Shown one piece after another: positions 9,881 through 18,158 of a DNA stretch of 64,000 nt. Positions within the stretch are counted from its first letter, which is position 1, and the number at the start of each line of letters is the position of its first letter. This stretch comes from Dongia_B soli (GTDB lineage Bacteria > Pseudomonadota > Alphaproteobacteria > Dongiales > Dongiaceae): positions 88,000-151,999 of the forward strand of contig NZ_JAXCLW010000009.1 in the NCBI RefSeq assembly GCF_034044715.1, given 5' to 3'. The notes beneath the pieces were generated by a model. The model saw nothing but the letters and a program-made list of their open reading frames with translations. It was not told the origin of the DNA and did no database searches. The position numbers and the translations under genes were made by a program.

Positions 9881-10936
9881 TTACGCGGAGAGCAGCTCCC
9901 AGACGGCGGCGGCGAAAGGACCCGGCGCTTCCTGCGGCAAGTTGTGGCCGACACCGGGAACGACCCGATGGACGCGGGACCCGCCGAAATGTGCGGCGCT
10001 GGCGGTTCCATCCGTGGCGGGCACAACACCATCGGCGGCACCGTCCAGGGTAATGCTGGGCACGTGGATCACCGGCTGCTCTGCCAGTCGGCGTTCAAGC
10101 GTCGCATAACGGGCGACGCCTTCCACCGATCCCAGGCGGTGGCGATACGAATGGATCACCACATCGACATAGTCAGGATTGTCGAAAGCGGCGGCGCTGC
10201 GCTCGAAGGTGGCATCGTCGAACGCCCAGTTCGGTGAGTTGTTCGCCCACAAAATGCGGGCGATATCTTTCCGGTTGGCGGCAAGGCCGGCACGGCCGCG
10301 TTCCGTCTGGAAGTAGAACTGGTACCACAGTCCCCATTCCACCCGGGGCGCCAGGGGCGCTTGGGCTTTGGCGATATCCTGGATCAGATAGCTGTTGACC
10401 GAGACCAGGCCTTTGCAGCGTTCCGGCCAGAGGGCTGCGGCCACGCAAGCTGCACGACCGCCCCAGTCATAGCCGGCGAGCACTGCCTTCGGCAGACCGA
10501 GCGCATCCATTAGGTCGATGACATCGGCGCCGATCGCCGCTTGTTGCCCGGCGCGCGGCGCCGCTTTTTCCAGGAAACGTGTCGACCCATGGCCGCGGAG
10601 ATAGGGAACGATGACGCGCGCCCCGCGTCCAGCCAGCATCGGCGCAACTTCGACATAGCTGTGCACGTCATAAGGGAAGCCATGCAGCAGGATGGCGACG
10701 GGGCCGTTACGGGGGCCGAACTCGTAGTAACCGACATCCAATTGCCCGGTGCGGATTTGCTTGACTTCGCCCAGGCCCTCCTTATCGGACGGCGGAAGGT
10801 TCGTTGCTTGAGCGACCTCGGCCAATGAGGAGCCGATGGCGGCGGCACCGGCAACCGCCACGCCGCCTGTGGCAATCTTTTTCATGAAGTCGCGCCGGGA
10901 TTGGGTGGGGCGGGACTGTGTAAGAATATCGGACAT
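9881..10936 (-). CDS. Tat-exported alpha/beta hydrolase (1 of 2 tandem copies)
   Basis: A 351-residue alpha/beta-fold hydrolase of the epoxide-hydrolase/haloalkane-dehalogenase type. The N-terminus has a twin-arginine signal (SRRDFMKK followed by an Ala/Gly-rich helix), so it is exported folded. The oxyanion-hole region reads LLHGFPYDVHSY. The nucleophile elbow reads AGYDWGGR, giving aspartate as the likely nucleophile. A late conserved histidine (GVGHNLPQEAP) completes the triad. It is clearly paralogous to the next gene upstream in order, motifs and length, suggesting local duplication. The substrate is unknown. Confidence 0.9.
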   Translation of the reverse strand: MSDILTQSRPTQSRRDFMKKIATGGVAVAGAAAIGSSLAEVAQATNLPPSDKEGLGEVKQIRTGQLDVGYYEFGPRNGPVAILLHGFPYDVHSYVEVAPMLAGRGARVIVPYLRGHGSTRFLEKAAPRAGQQAAIGADVIDLMDALGLPKAVLAGYDWGGRAACVAAALWPERCKGLVSVNSYLIQDIAKAQAPLAPRVEWGLWYQFYFQTERGRAGLAANRKDIARILWANNSPNWAFDDATFERSAAAFDNPDYVDVVIHSYRHRLGSVEGVARYATLERRLAEQPVIHVPSITLDGAADGVVPATDGTASAAHFGGSRVHRVVPGVGHNLPQEAPGPFAAAVWELLSA

Positions 10937-11081
10937 GCTTTATCTCCAGGCCTTTGTAATGATGTCTCGCGAACCGGGAGCAACGACTGGGATAGTGAAC
11001 CGGCCGCGGTATCTCCGACGTGTCCGCTGCGGCCGATATTTGTAATCTTTTGTATCGCTCCTGATGTTCGCAGCTGCCGGC

Positions 11082-12140
11082 TCAGGTACTGGCCACTTCG
11101 ATGACGGCTTTGACGAAGGCGTCCGGTGCTTCCTGCGGCAGGTTATGGCCAGCGCCCCTGACGATCCGGTGGGTGCGCTTGCCGGAGAACTTTGCGGCAT
11201 AGGCAGAGCCGTCTGTTGCCGGTGTGACGCCATCGGAATCGCCGTCCATCGTGATGGTCGGGACGGCGATCACCGGGCCCGCAGCCAGCCGCTTTTCCAG
11301 ATCGTCATATTGCGCCTCACCCTCCGCCAGGCTCAGCCGCCAGCGATAATTATGGATGACGATGTCGACATAATCCGGATTATCGAAGGAGCGAGCGGTG
11401 CGGTCGAAGGTGGCGGCTGCGAAGTGCCAAGCCGGCGAATTCACTCGCCAGACGAGTTTCGCCAGATCGCACCGATTGGCGGCAAGACCGGCGCGGCCGC
11501 GTTCCGTGGCGAAATAATATTGATACCACCAGCCGTGCTCGGCTTCGGCCGGCAGAGGTTTCCGGTTGCGCTCAAGATTGTTGATCAGATAACCATTGAC
11601 CGAGACCATCGCCTTGCAGCGTTCTGGCCACAACGCCGCAATGATATTGGCGGTTCGCGCACCCCAGTCATAGCCCGCAAGCACCGCCTGCTTGATGTGC
11701 AGGGCGTCCATCAGGGCAATGATGTCGAGTGCCACCACCGACTGCTGGGCGTTGCGGAAGGTCGTCTCAGACAGAAACCGTGTCGTGCCATGGCCCCGCA
11801 GATGAGGCACGATCACGCGGTAGCCGGCCTTTGCCAGTATCGGCGTGACCTCGACAAAACTATGGATGTCGTAAGGCCAGCCATGCAGCAGCAGGACCGC
11901 AGGGCCATCGGCCGGGCCGGCCTCGACATAGCTGATGTTCAGGAGGCCGGCATTGATCTGCTTGAGCTTACCGAAGGAAGCGGCTGTGTCGTTTTTGTTG
12001 TTTTCGCTATCGGCCTCAGCCGGACCGGCGAGGCCAAGTTGGCTCACGCCCAGCGTCAAGGCGGTAGCACCAAGAGCGGTGGCACCAAGGGCAGTTGTAG
12101 CTAGGAAGCGGCGACGGGGCAGATTGATATCGTCGGACAT
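11082..12140 (-). CDS. Tat-exported alpha/beta hydrolase (2 of 2 tandem copies)
   Basis: A 352-residue paralogue of the preceding hydrolase. A twin-arginine signal (LPRRRFLATT) precedes a hydrophobic alanine-rich helix. Oxyanion region LLHGWPYDIHSF, nucleophile elbow AGYDWGAR (Asp nucleophile) and late histidine GAGHNLPQEAP align with the sister copy. The two differ mostly in the cap and the linker after the signal. It starts 30 nt after the DUF1097-like gene and sits in a seven-gene co-directional run. Confidence 0.9.
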   Translation of the reverse strand: MSDDINLPRRRFLATTALGATALGATALTLGVSQLGLAGPAEADSENNKNDTAASFGKLKQINAGLLNISYVEAGPADGPAVLLLHGWPYDIHSFVEVTPILAKAGYRVIVPHLRGHGTTRFLSETTFRNAQQSVVALDIIALMDALHIKQAVLAGYDWGARTANIIAALWPERCKAMVSVNGYLINNLERNRKPLPAEAEHGWWYQYYFATERGRAGLAANRCDLAKLVWRVNSPAWHFAAATFDRTARSFDNPDYVDIVIHNYRWRLSLAEGEAQYDDLEKRLAAGPVIAVPTITMDGDSDGVTPATDGSAYAAKFSGKRTHRIVRGAGHNLPQEAPDAFVKAVIEVAST

Positions 12141-12170
12141 ATGTCTCTCTCCGATAATGAGGTGTTGCGA

Positions 12171-12692
12171 TCAGGCGGCCGGCAGGAGACGAGATTGCAG
12201 CAGACGCGAGAGTTCCGCGCCTAGGGCGCCGATCACCCCCGCCGCGGCCAGCATCGCCAGCAGCGATCCGGATGGTGCCTGGGCTGAAGCGAAGAAGCTG
12301 ATCAAGCCCAGGAAGTAAGCGAGCGGATTGTTGATGCGCGGCAGGTTCCGCAAGCTGAGGACCAGGATGACATCACCGAACACCGCGAAGGGCGCGGCGG
12401 TATCGCCGAGCAGCGGTGTCAGCAGCTTGATGACGAGGCCAGTGCCGACACCTAGGCTCAGTCCCAGCAGGAAGGAAGCCAGATTGGCGATACCGTCGCG
12501 CCGTGTCTGGGCGCCAAGGCTGTAGCCGACCCAACCCAGAAACATCGCCCAAGCCGGCAACGGCACGGCGGTCGTGGCGAAGGTGGCAATCGCCGCGACG
12601 ACGGCGGCGATCAATGTCACCGTGTGAAAATGCCGGGGTTTGGCGGGTATGGCTGCGGTTAGGCGAGCGAGCGAAAATGAACCGAGAGTCAT
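12171..12692 (-). CDS. DUF1097-like small membrane protein
   Basis: A 173-residue integral membrane protein with about five hydrophobic helices rich in Ala, Gly and Leu, for example LIAAVVAAIATFATTAV and LLAMLAAAGVIGALGAEL. The pattern fits the DUF1097/YccF-like group of small inner-membrane proteins, whose role is unknown. ATG 12692 is chosen because the codons further upstream are Arg/Ser-rich and unlike the family. It lies between the OsmC-like gene and the second hydrolase, in the same direction. Confidence 0.65.
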   Translation of the reverse strand: MTLGSFSLARLTAAIPAKPRHFHTVTLIAAVVAAIATFATTAVPLPAWAMFLGWVGYSLGAQTRRDGIANLASFLLGLSLGVGTGLVIKLLTPLLGDTAAPFAVFGDVILVLSLRNLPRINNPLAYFLGLISFFASAQAPSGSLLAMLAAAGVIGALGAELSRLLQSRLLPAA

Positions 12693-12872
12693 GTCGTATC
12701 TCCATGAACTAGAGGGGCCGCAGACCGGGACAGCAGGCAAGGCAATGCGTTGGCCAAGCCTCCTGTCGATGACCCGAAAGCACGACTGGTCGTGGCGCTG
12801 ATGATGCGTTCGACTGTGCCGACGGGACGATGGCTTGCCGCATATCGGCGGGCAGGCCATCGTCATGGCGGA

Positions 12873-13289
12873 TTAGACGAGGTTGATCGTCACGTCGATA
12901 TTGCCCCGCGTGGCCTTGGAATAAGGGCAGGTCTGATGCGCAGCATCGACGATGGATTGCGCCACCGACCGCTCCAGCCCCGGCAGGCTGACATTGAGTC
13001 GGGCCTGCAAGAAATAGCCTCCATCACCGGTGCCGAGATCAACCTCGGTATCGAGGGCGAGATCAGCGGGCAGCGCGACTTTCATCTTGCCGGCGGCAAG
13101 GCCCATGGCGCCGATAAAACAGGCAGACCAGCCGGCGGCGAATAACTGCTCCGGATTGGTGCCGTTGCCGGCGCTGCCCGGCGATGACAATTTGATCTCC
13201 AGGCGGCCATCGCTGCTGCGAGAGGCGCCATCCCGGCCACCCGTGGTGTGGGTCTTACCGGTATAAAGGACCTTTTCGATCTGCGTCAT
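12873..13289 (-). CDS. OsmC/Ohr-family organic hydroperoxide resistance protein
   Basis: A 138-residue thiol peroxidase of the Ohr type, which reduces organic and fatty-acid hydroperoxides. The first redox cysteine lies in NPEQLFAAGWSACFIGAM and the second in VDAAHQTCPYSKATRGN. Both are present with the conserved arginine region in the N-terminal part. Length is normal for Ohr. ATG 13289 follows a Shine-Dalgarno-like AAGGA. It appears to be the first gene of the minus-strand run that leads to the thioredoxin-like protein and the two-component pair, which fits a redox theme. Confidence 0.92.
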   Translation of the reverse strand: MTQIEKVLYTGKTHTTGGRDGASRSSDGRLEIKLSSPGSAGNGTNPEQLFAAGWSACFIGAMGLAAGKMKVALPADLALDTEVDLGTGDGGYFLQARLNVSLPGLERSVAQSIVDAAHQTCPYSKATRGNIDVTINLV

Positions 13290-13789
13290 GATGTCTGTTC
13301 CTTGCTTGTCGGAGGCCCCGCTGCGGGACCCGTGGCTGTCATCAGCCATGGCGCAGAAACTGGGGACGGGACGTATGCCCCATGTGTCGGAAAAAAGCCG
13401 ATTTGTATCGAAGTGTGTCGCGGCTTGGGTGCAATGCCCGGCTAACGACCGGTTATCGATGATGAGCTTCGCTTTTCGCCGGAAACACCAGTCGGCAATC
13501 CTGATCATCCGATGGTGGCTCAGTCAGATCGATGTGCCCGATGAAGACCGGGGCACCGGCCTGGACGATCAGCGGGTTGCTAGCATCCCCAGGGCCAGGG
13601 GGCGTCGTCGACTGGGTTGCGTCTGTGCATTGCCGCGGACGGAATCCTCAGCCTCTCAGCCCGACCGGTGATTTGTCAGCTATCGGCAAATGGCGTTGAA
13701 TATAGATGGATACATAACGCCCGACCAAGCTTGCTTGCCATTAGAAGCGAGACGACCCGGCTCGCCAGCGACGAACGACCGCCCGGCTC
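13290..13789. other. 500-bp stretch without a recognisable gene
   Basis: Upstream region of the OsmC-like gene and downstream region of the membrane protein. Short open frames on both strands have no family resemblance. No hairpin or repeat stands out. It should hold the promoter of the OsmC run. Confidence 0.5.
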
Positions 13790-15985
13790 CTAGGGGATCT
13801 GATAGATCGCGTATTCGCCGTTATTGTAGATCGGTTTGAATGTGACCGGTACGCTCCGATCCGCGCGAACGGCCGCGAAATAGACGTCGTATGACCGCTT
13901 CAGCCTCAGGTCCTGCGGTTGCCGATCACCCTTGATGACCGCTGCATTCGCCTCCAGGCGGGACGCCCGGGCAACCTTATCGCCCCGTAAAGCGGAAGTC
14001 GACCAGCTTGAAATGTAGAATTGCCGTTCCGCCGTCATGGAAAAATCGTTCCAGCCTACCAGCCGGTCGACAGATTCGCCGGTCTGATCTGTGAAGATCA
14101 AGGCATTGGCCGGCGTCAATTCCCTGACCTTTACCCAAAGGTCATAGAGACGCGGCGAGACAGGTCGACGATCGTCCCAGCCCAGCCGCAATTCGCCAGT
14201 CGCATGAGCGAAAATCGACAGCACCGCCGCCATGCTAACCGCATATTGCCACGCATGCAGTTTTGGCTTGCTAGGCTGCGGCGATTCGGATGTGTCCAGA
14301 ACGTTTTTCAGAATCGTGAAAGCCATTGTCGCGATCGGGATGGCCCAGACAAAGGTAACTTCCCAGCGGCCAACATCGCGACCCAGAAAACTGTATAAGG
14401 CAAGCGCGGCTGCGATCCCCAGATGCCGCATGGCCCCAGTCTGATTGAATGTGCTTTCCCGAGCACTGATGAGCAGCCAGGCGAAAACCAGCAAAAAGCT
14501 CGTCGGTGCTGTCGGTCCGAAAACATAGGCATAAATGAAACAGAGCGATGCGCCCAGCAGCACGGACAAAAACAAGGCGATATTGCGCAGCCGCCAGACG
14601 GCAAAGAGGACCCAGACTAGGGCGATATCCATCGACAAGGATGGCAGTGCCTTGCGCATCGTCTTGATGAATTTCGTGCCCTTGGCCAGATGGTAATAAA
14701 GCTTGTGCAAGCTATAAGGTCCGATGTCCTCCGGCGTCGCAAAGGAGGTGAACTTGCGCCAGAAGACCGCGACCAGGATGACAGCTAAAGTCAAAGCCAA
14801 GCCGCCACCGATGGCGAGGCCTAGCAGCGCCCATTTGGATTTGTCCTTCCAGGACTTGTAGCACAGATTGCAGGCTGCATAGCAGCCAATGACGGGTAGG
14901 ACCATCACCTTGGTGACCCCAAACGCGATGACGCTCAAGGGCAAACTGGCGATCAGAAAGCCGGTGCGCTGCCGGCCGCGCTCGATCAAATAGATGATCG
15001 ACAAAGCGAGCGGTGCGCCAAAAGCATAAGGCGGCGTCTCGACAATCCAGCTCGGATATCGGGTCGAGGCACAGAGCAAAAGCACCAGAACCACGAGAGT
15101 GCCCGCATTGAGCGCCGGTTGGCCAATCGATCGCCGGTAATGGCAGAGCGTCGCTATCAGGAAGGCCATGGTGAGAAAGAAGAACAGCGAGACCGCCGTG
15201 CTCATATAAAGCGAAATCTCGAATCCCGGAATCGCGTCGAAGCCCAATGCCAGCAGTTGCGGTGTTTGGTTGAAGGGATGAAAGCTCTCGCCTTCGATCG
15301 TAAGGGCAAGGAAGGGATTAAGCCCTAGCTTCATCGAATGATAGGCGCCGGTGAAGAAGGCCATGTCGCCGAGGCCCAGCGTGCCGTTGGGGATCGCGCT
15401 GGGGAGACGCCAGAGCAGGCCGTAATTGCTGGCGAAGGCAATTGCCATGATAGCAGTGATTAGCATCGTGCGCGGATTAATGCTGGCGGAGGCCGGCGCT
15501 ACCGGCTCGCCGGTCCAATTTGCGCGATAATAGCGCTGTCCGGTCAGCATGGCCGGGATATGCCGACCGCGTATCGCGATGACGCCCAATGCGATAGCGA
15601 GGATCGTCAAGCTGCCGCCGTCGAGCAGTCTGACCATCAAGCAAAGGATGATCCAAAGACAAAGCCCGGCGATCGGCGCGACCATCAACAGGTCAAATCG
15701 CGTCAGTCTGAGGCGTGCGGGGATGAGGCTTACAGCCGACAATCCGGTGCCGAGAACACCGCCGAAAAGCAGGCAGCCGATACCGATGTGAACCAAGATG
15801 GCGGGGATCAGGCCGGGTGCCGAGAGATCAGGGTTCCCTGCATTGATCGGGGGCAGGATACCGAGATAGGCGAGGACAAGTCGCAGGATAAATACCCCGC
15901 TCGCCACGACAACAAGTGCCGAAAGAATTGCCGGCACGCGCCCCGGCTGTGCGGCCGTCGCCGCCGTGCCATTTTCAGTAATCAT
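13790..15985 (-). CDS. Large polytopic membrane protein of unknown function
   Basis: A 731-residue protein with about 14 hydrophobic helices in residues 20-600 and a C-terminal soluble domain (about 610-731). The layout resembles GT-C-type glycosyltransferases and DUF2079-like proteins: many helices, an acidic loop early on, then a periplasmic domain. No catalytic motif is clear enough to claim this. The start at ATG 15985 follows a GGGGG ribosome site; a TTG at 16003 is the only earlier option. It is a single gene bordering the left repeat of the accessory island. Confidence 0.75.
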   Translation of the reverse strand: MITENGTAATAAQPGRVPAILSALVVVASGVFILRLVLAYLGILPPINAGNPDLSAPGLIPAILVHIGIGCLLFGGVLGTGLSAVSLIPARLRLTRFDLLMVAPIAGLCLWIILCLMVRLLDGGSLTILAIALGVIAIRGRHIPAMLTGQRYYRANWTGEPVAPASASINPRTMLITAIMAIAFASNYGLLWRLPSAIPNGTLGLGDMAFFTGAYHSMKLGLNPFLALTIEGESFHPFNQTPQLLALGFDAIPGFEISLYMSTAVSLFFFLTMAFLIATLCHYRRSIGQPALNAGTLVVLVLLLCASTRYPSWIVETPPYAFGAPLALSIIYLIERGRQRTGFLIASLPLSVIAFGVTKVMVLPVIGCYAACNLCYKSWKDKSKWALLGLAIGGGLALTLAVILVAVFWRKFTSFATPEDIGPYSLHKLYYHLAKGTKFIKTMRKALPSLSMDIALVWVLFAVWRLRNIALFLSVLLGASLCFIYAYVFGPTAPTSFLLVFAWLLISARESTFNQTGAMRHLGIAAALALYSFLGRDVGRWEVTFVWAIPIATMAFTILKNVLDTSESPQPSKPKLHAWQYAVSMAAVLSIFAHATGELRLGWDDRRPVSPRLYDLWVKVRELTPANALIFTDQTGESVDRLVGWNDFSMTAERQFYISSWSTSALRGDKVARASRLEANAAVIKGDRQPQDLRLKRSYDVYFAAVRADRSVPVTFKPIYNNGEYAIYQIP

Positions 15986-16149
15986 TTTCCCCCACAAGGC
16001 CAATTGCGGCGCAGCACGATACTCAACTGGCGGAGAGTCCGCGCAAGCTATGCTGACCTAGGCATTTATAACCGGCCTGCCTCTGGACACAATCCCTGGA
16101 CAGGCATGAATGAGAATGGCCGCGAGTTGGGCGCCTGAAGTGGCGAAAC

Positions 16150-16424
16150 CGGAATTTATTTATTGGAGACTGAGCCTAGCGTATCCGCTCCTCCGAACAG
16201 TGATTCCTGATTCCTTTATTTTTCAATGGGTTAGGTGATTCGAAGAATCAACGGTTTCCGGACAATATGGTTCAATGCGAGAGTTCGGACAGTCTAAATG
16301 ATTCACATGCATAACCATATGTTTTAATTGATAAATTCCCGACCCCAAAATATGCAATTCCGGGGTTCTGGACTCTCATTTAGAGTGTCTCCGGCCCGTG
16401 ATAGCTAACTTCTCCCTAGTGCGG
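16150..16424. repeat. Left copy of a 275-bp imperfect direct repeat flanking the island
   Basis: This non-coding stretch aligns colinearly, by eye at roughly three quarters identity, with 47104-47379. Shared words in order include TATCCGCTCCTC, TTATTTTTCAA, CGAAGAATCA, CTAAATGATTCAC and ATGTTTTAATTG. The copy contains several GATTC pentamers and a GATTC-N3-GAATC palindrome (around 16238-16250). The two copies have the same orientation and bracket about 31 kb of accessory genes. Confidence 0.85.
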
Positions 16425-16656
16425 GCGATCAGCCAATGCCCGAGGATTAGCGTTGCAGCCGCTTTTGCATGGGTTAGGAATTGCCGTTGCCTTACGTCGC
16501 AGCGACCGCCCATTCAAGCAGCTTTAATTCCCTCCGTATTCCGATATGCGCAACCTGGGCCTCGGCTGTAATTGACGGTAACCAGAGATCTAGGCCTATC
16601 ATCCTGGATACGCGCAATTTGCCACAATGCAGGTGTTTGCATCGCGTTTCTGTGCG

Positions 16657-16740
16657 AAATTTATACGCCCCCGAACTAAAAAGAGTTAAACCCATTGAAT
16701 AAACGCGATCTCGTGTTTATACTCATACTTGGGTTTATAC
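16657..16740 (+). promoter_or_regulatory. TTTATAC repeat cluster upstream of the winged-helix gene, candidate operator
   Basis: TTTATAC occurs three times, at about 16659, 16716 and 16734. The last two are part of GTTTATAC copies spaced 18 nt apart. ATAAAC at 16699-16704 forms an inverted repeat with GTTTAT at 16715-16720. The cluster ends just before the first gene of the ubiquitin-like operon, which encodes a winged-helix protein, so autoregulation is a fair guess. Confidence 0.5.
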
Positions 16741-16768
16741 GTGAATGAGAGTTGGATTGGGTATAGGT

Positions 16769-17098
16769 ATGTCAGTGGTGAAGCTTGCGCAGCTCAGGGC
16801 TGGGTTGGAGACAGTTCAATCCGAACTGAGCCTTCAGCAATTGATTGCGCTTATCGCTATCGCCAGTCGGCCAGGTTTATCCGTCAACGAACTTGCGGAG
16901 GAACTCAATCTTCCGCAGCAAACGGCGAGCCGGTACGTCTCCATCCTTCTCGGTCGATATCAAAACGTCAGCAACACGGTTCCGGTGCCGCTCATCACGC
17001 AGCAGATCAATGATGAGGACCCTCGAAAACGGGCCCTATTGTTGACTGAGCAGGGTCAACAACGACTGAACCGTCTTCTTGAAGCAATGAACAAATAA
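16769..17098 (+). CDS. MarR-like winged-helix transcriptional regulator
   Basis: A small DNA-binding protein (109 residues from this start). The helix-turn-helix reads GLSVNELAEELNLPQQTASR, followed by a wing-like segment and the typical MarR tail DPRKRALLLTEQGQQRL. It lacks the long dimerisation helices of classical MarR proteins. ATG 16769 is preferred because the alternative ATG at 16745 lies directly behind the TTTATAC repeats with no ribosome site. It is the first gene of the kinase/ubiquitin-like operon (13 nt before the kinase start) and probably its local regulator. Confidence 0.8.
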   Translation: MSVVKLAQLRAGLETVQSELSLQQLIALIAIASRPGLSVNELAEELNLPQQTASRYVSILLGRYQNVSNTVPVPLITQQINDEDPRKRALLLTEQGQQRLNRLLEAMNK

Positions 17099-17110
17099 CT
17101 GGAGACGGCA

Positions 17111-18158
17111 ATGACCGCTGCAGAAAAACTGGAAGGAATGACACTCTCAGGTGGATGGAAGGTTACCAAGCATCTTGCCCGACGCCCTAATGGCAGCGGT
17201 GGAATGTTCTCTCACAGCTACGAGGTCGAGAAGAGCGATAAGCGCGGTTTCCTGAAGGCGTTTGACTTCACCGATGCTTTTGAGCCGGGTGCGGAGACGA
17301 TCGAGCTATTGCAGATCCTTATATCGGCCTACCATCACGAGCGAGAAATTCTTGCACATTGCCGCGAGAGACGCCTCTCAAACGTCGTTCTTGCCATTGA
17401 ACACGGGAATGTCGATGTTCCCGGATACAGCCAGATGGAAGGCAGAGTATATTATCTGATCTTTGAAATGGCCGACGGCGATGTCCGATGCCAGATGAAC
17501 ACCAACTTGAGACTAGACAACGTTTGGTGCATGCACGTCCTAAAGAGCGTCTGCCTCGGGCTTTGGCAAATCCATAAGGAGATGATTGCCCATCAAGACA
17601 TCAAGCCGTCAAATATCCTCCTTTACACGAAGGCCGGATCAAAAATTGCCGACTTCGGTCGATCTGCGCGAAAGGGCCATCCCGTCTGGCATGATGACCG
17701 CAAGTTCGCTGGCGATCGCTCATATGCACCGCCCGAACTACTTTACGGATACACCCATGCAGATTTTGTCCCCCGGCGCATGGGATGTGATCTGTATATG
17801 CTGGGGAACCTCGCTGCTTTTCTGTTTACTGGGGTAAATGTCACGGCCGAAATTTGCGCGGCTGAATCAGCAATTTCGGCCTGAGCAATGGGCGTCAACG
17901 TATGACGGTGTCTTGCCATATCTGCAGGAGGCGTTTTCACGGTTTCTCGAAGACGTCGCCCAGTATATCGATGACGCTGTGCGCGCCGACGTCATTCCGC
18001 TGATCAGGCACCTCTGTAACCCCGATCTAGTTCGCCGTGGCCATCCTCGATTAATCGGGCGGGCAGACCAGTATTCCCTTGAACGACACGTATCAGACCT
18101 AAACCGAATCTGGTCGCATCATAGTTCTCTTTCGAGAATAAAGGCAGCCACGGCATGA
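17111..18158 (+). pseudogene. Eukaryotic-like Ser/Thr protein kinase, interrupted by one frameshift
   Basis: The first part encodes a kinase lobe: ATP-binding lysine in GFLKAF (residue 49), catalytic loop HQDIKPSN (161-168, an HRD variant with Gln) and DFG (181-183). The frame then ends at 17884. Reading on in the next frame gives a coherent tail (FARLNQQFRPEQW to SLSRI) that stops at 18158 and overlaps the TPR start as ATGA, as in an intact operon. One extra A in the run GAAATTT near 17852 explains the break. Whether it is a real mutation, a sequencing error or a slippage site cannot be decided from one sequence. A ribosome site (GGAG) precedes ATG 17111. The catalytic lobe itself is complete up to the break. 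Confidence 0.8.
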
